Part shown: one piece after another, positions 20,871 to 23,210 of the stretch
Numbering within the stretch: the first letter of the stretch is position 1
Layout of the letters: every line of letters starts with the position of its first letter
NCBI GenBank assembly: GCA_045652125.1
Contig: JAZRTT010000013.1
Span: 1-23,210, forward strand
Origin: Avoscillospira sp045652125
Lineage (GTDB): Bacteria > Bacillota > Clostridia > Oscillospirales > Oscillospiraceae
Reading direction: 5' to 3'
Length of the DNA: 23,210 bases
The notes under the pieces: model-generated
Told to the model about the DNA's origin: nothing
The model's database searches: none
What the model saw: only the letters and a program-made list of their open reading frames with translations
Translations under genes and position numbers: made by a program

Positions 20871-23162
20871 ATGGAACAGAAAGCTTTCAAAGCAGTCAAC
20901 CAGCCCATCCGAAAAAAAGATGCCATGCAGCTTTTGCTTGGTAAGCCGGTGTACGTAGACGATGTGACTCCCCCAAATGCCCTTGTGGTGAAGATTCTCC
21001 GTTCCCCTCATCCCAATGCCATAGTGGAGCAGGTGGATAAAAAAGCAGCCATGCTGATTCCCGGCATGGTGGCAGTCTATACATGGGAAGATGTGCCCAA
21101 CAACCGCTTTACCATCGCCGGACAGACCCATCCGGAAGTTTCCCCTTATGACCGTCTGATTCTGGATCGGCACGTCCGCTTTGTGGGCGATGCGGTGGCA
21201 ATCATTGCCGCCGAAACGGAAAAGGCCGCCAACAAAGCCTTAAAGCTGCTGAAGGTGAACTACACGGTGCTGGAGCCGGTTTTGGATATGCACAAAGCGA
21301 AAGACCATCCGGTTGTGATTCATCCCGAAGAAAACTGGCTGGCACCCATTGATGTAGGCGGCAATCAGAAACGCAACCTGGTCTCCAGCAGCTGCACCGA
21401 AACAGGCGATGTGGAAGCCACCCTCCGTGACTGTGACATCGTCATTGAACATACCTTCCACACAAAAGCCAATCAGCAGGCCATGATGGAGACCTTCCGC
21501 ACCTATACGGAGATCGACCCCTACGGCCGGCTTCGCGTGGTGGCATCTTCTCAGATCGTGTTCCATACGAGACGAATCCTTGCAAGGGCATTGGGAATCC
21601 CCAAAAGCAAGATTCGAGTGGAAAAGCCCAGAATCGGCGGCGGATTCGGCGCCAAGCAAAGTGCGGTCTGCGAGTTTTACCCGGCGTTTGTCACTTGGAT
21701 CACCGGCAGGCCCGCCAAGCTGATCTACACCCGGGAGGAATGTCAGATCGCCGGTTCTCCCCGCCACGAAATGGAGGTCCATGTCCGTCTGGGTGCCGAT
21801 CAGGATGGCCGCATCCGGGCTCTGGATATCTATACCCTGTCCAATTCCGGTGCCTATGGTGAGCATGGCCCCACTACTGTGGGACTAACTGCCGAAAAGC
21901 CCATTCCTCTCTACACAGCCAATCTGGAGGCTCATAAATTCGCCTATGATGTAGTCTATACCAACGTTCAGGCTGCCGGTGCTTACCGGGGATATGGTGC
22001 ACCGCAGGGTCTTTTTGCTGTGGAAAGCTGTGTCAATGAACTGGCAGACAAACTGAATATGGATCCAACCAAACTCCGTCTGCAAAATATGGTGCGGCAG
22101 GGTATGGTCATGGATGCCTACCACGGAGAGACTGCCAACGCCTGCAAGCTGGACCGGTGTATGGAACGGTGTGCCGAGATCTTTGAATGGGAAAAACGGT
22201 TCCCCGTCCGGGATATGGGCGATGGAAAAGTCCGCTGTGCCGGCGTGGCAATGGCCATGCAGGGCTCCGGTATCTCCAATGTGGATGTGGGCTCTGCTAC
22301 CATCAAGCTCAGTGACGACGGTACTTATAACCTGCTTATTGGTGCTGCCGATATGGGCACCGGCTGCGATACCATCATGGCTCAGATCGCCGCAGAGTGT
22401 ATGGACTGCAGCCCCGACGATGTGGCGGTATTCAGTGCCGATACGGACGTTTCCCCCTACGATTCCGGCTCTTACGCTTCCTCCACTACCTATCTTACCG
22501 GTTCCGCTGTGGTGAAGGCCTGCAGCGAACTGAAAGAAAAAATCTGTACCATTGCAGCAGATCTGCTGGCCTGCAGCAAAGACGAGCTGGTCTTTGAAGG
22601 ACGGCAGGTGCGAAGCCTTGCCACGGGAAAGACGGTTACATTGGAGGATATATCCTACAAAAGTCAGCTGGGCAATACCATTGCACCGGAAGTTACGGCA
22701 ATGCACACATCCCCTGTATCCCCTCCGCCTTTTATGGTGGGTATGGCAGAGATCGAGCTGGACAGGCGGACAGGGATCGTGCGGATCCTGAACTATGTAT
22801 CTGTTCTGGACTGCGGCACGCCCATCAACCCCAACCTAGCCCGGATTCAGGCAGAGGGCGGCATTGTGCAGGGAATCGGTATGGCATTATCCGAAAATGT
22901 GACTTACAGCGAACAGGGTAAGATCGCCGAAAACTCTTTCCTTCAGTATAAGATTCCCACCCGTTTGGATATGGGAAATCTTCGGGTGGAATTTGAAAGC
23001 AGCTACGAGCCAACCGGCCCTTGGGGTGCCAAGTCTGTGGGTGAGGTAGTGATCAACACTCCTGCCCCGGCGATCGCCCACGCCATCTATCGGGCAACGG
23101 GCGTGTGGCATCGGACGCTTCCCATTTTGCCGGAGCATATTCTCTTTGGAAAGCAAGATTAA
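20871..23162 (+). CDS. Molybdenum hydroxylase Mo-cofactor subunit (xanthine dehydrogenase family large subunit)
   Basis: The catalytic subunit, which hydroxylates a purine or other aromatic heterocycle at a molybdopterin centre using water as oxygen donor. Seen: 763 residues, normal for the stand-alone subunit. The N-terminal Ald_Xan_dh_C-type domain is at about 20-135 (DAMQLLLGKPVYVDDV...). The Mo-binding part includes QAMMETFRTY, PRIGGGFGAKQ (253-263), GAYRGYGAPQG, ADMGTGCDTIMAQIA, GTPINP and the final GAKSVGE, whose Glu (about 725) is the catalytic base. The RGYGAPQ loop resembles clostridial purine hydroxylases more than CO dehydrogenase, which has an AYRCSFR active loop. Some clostridial relatives carry extra selenium; nothing here decides that. 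The ATG at 20871 has GGAGGAT upstream. Substrate unknown. The gene is last in the operon, 48 bases before the window edge. Confidence 0.92.
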   Translation: MEQKAFKAVNQPIRKKDAMQLLLGKPVYVDDVTPPNALVVKILRSPHPNAIVEQVDKKAAMLIPGMVAVYTWEDVPNNRFTIAGQTHPEVSPYDRLILDRHVRFVGDAVAIIAAETEKAANKALKLLKVNYTVLEPVLDMHKAKDHPVVIHPEENWLAPIDVGGNQKRNLVSSSCTETGDVEATLRDCDIVIEHTFHTKANQQAMMETFRTYTEIDPYGRLRVVASSQIVFHTRRILARALGIPKSKIRVEKPRIGGGFGAKQSAVCEFYPAFVTWITGRPAKLIYTREECQIAGSPRHEMEVHVRLGADQDGRIRALDIYTLSNSGAYGEHGPTTVGLTAEKPIPLYTANLEAHKFAYDVVYTNVQAAGAYRGYGAPQGLFAVESCVNELADKLNMDPTKLRLQNMVRQGMVMDAYHGETANACKLDRCMERCAEIFEWEKRFPVRDMGDGKVRCAGVAMAMQGSGISNVDVGSATIKLSDDGTYNLLIGAADMGTGCDTIMAQIAAECMDCSPDDVAVFSADTDVSPYDSGSYASSTTYLTGSAVVKACSELKEKICTIAADLLACSKDELVFEGRQVRSLATGKTVTLEDISYKSQLGNTIAPEVTAMHTSPVSPPPFMVGMAEIELDRRTGIVRILNYVSVLDCGTPINPNLARIQAEGGIVQGIGMALSENVTYSEQGKIAENSFLQYKIPTRLDMGNLRVEFESSYEPTGPWGAKSVGEVVINTPAPAIAHAIYRATGVWHRTLPILPEHILFGKQD

Positions 23163-23210
23163 AAAAGAAGTTCATGCTGTCAAACATGGCGAGCGGAGTT
23201 TTTGTTTTTC

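Noticed and set aside
23163..23210. Possible terminator after the Mo-hydroxylase large subunit
   Set aside because: A T-rich run ends the window, but the only stem I can form is a 4-bp CATG pair; not convincing and cut by the window edge.

Overview
The window comes from a moderately GC-rich Firmicutes genome, most likely Clostridia and probably an Oscillospirales/Ruminococcaceae-type gut anaerobe. This rests on the split transketolase (separate N- and C-terminal subunits), strong AGGAGG ribosome binding sites, TTGACA/TATAAT-type sigma-A promoters, YmdB, long-form AlaX, and the rpmH-rnpA-yidD-yidC-jag cluster. Species cannot be named from sequence reading alone.

Layout. (1) 1-1340, plus: end of a transketolase operon (N subunit truncated by the window edge, complete C subunit) and a perfect terminator. 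(2) 1341-1880: a small AT-richer divergent module with a 54-residue protein on the minus strand and a 67-residue XRE-type repressor on the plus strand. They are separated by two perfect TAGGAC-N5-GTCCTA palindromes, one filling the spacer of a good promoter. (3) 1881-8683, minus: an FGGY sugar kinase and a phosphohexomutase, then an ADP-ribose-pyrophosphatase-like Nudix enzyme, then a complete proline pathway proB-proA-proC with its own promoter. (4) 8868-10352, plus: a monocistronic DUF1846 protein, divergent from the kinase. (5) 10400-13571, minus: the ribosome/RNase P/membrane insertion cluster rpmH-rnpA-yidD-yidC-jag, with no dnaA upstream and no mnmE/mnmG downstream. (6) 13665-15168, plus: mgtE, sharing a bidirectional terminator with (7) a cold-shock protein on the minus strand that has a long leader. 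(8) 15646-19505, plus: an apparent operon ymdB, alaX, nudC-like, a small 3-TM protein and a SanA/DUF218 protein. (9) 19568-23162, plus: a three-subunit molybdenum hydroxylase (FAD, 2Fe-2S and Mo subunits) of the xanthine dehydrogenase family.

Functionally this is mainly core metabolism and housekeeping: pentose phosphate carbon shuffling, proline synthesis from glutamate, sugar phosphorylation and hexose-phosphate isomerisation, metabolite clean-up (two Nudix enzymes, AlaX proofreading), Mg2+ uptake, and purine or heterocycle hydroxylation. The least explained parts are the XRE/54-residue module, the DUF1846 protein, the small membrane protein beside SanA, and a short repeat that supplies the 3' end of ymdB. 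I see no tRNA, rRNA, CRISPR array, transposase or prophage genes. Start sites were chosen by ribosome binding site and family length; promoters and terminators were read by eye and are unverified.
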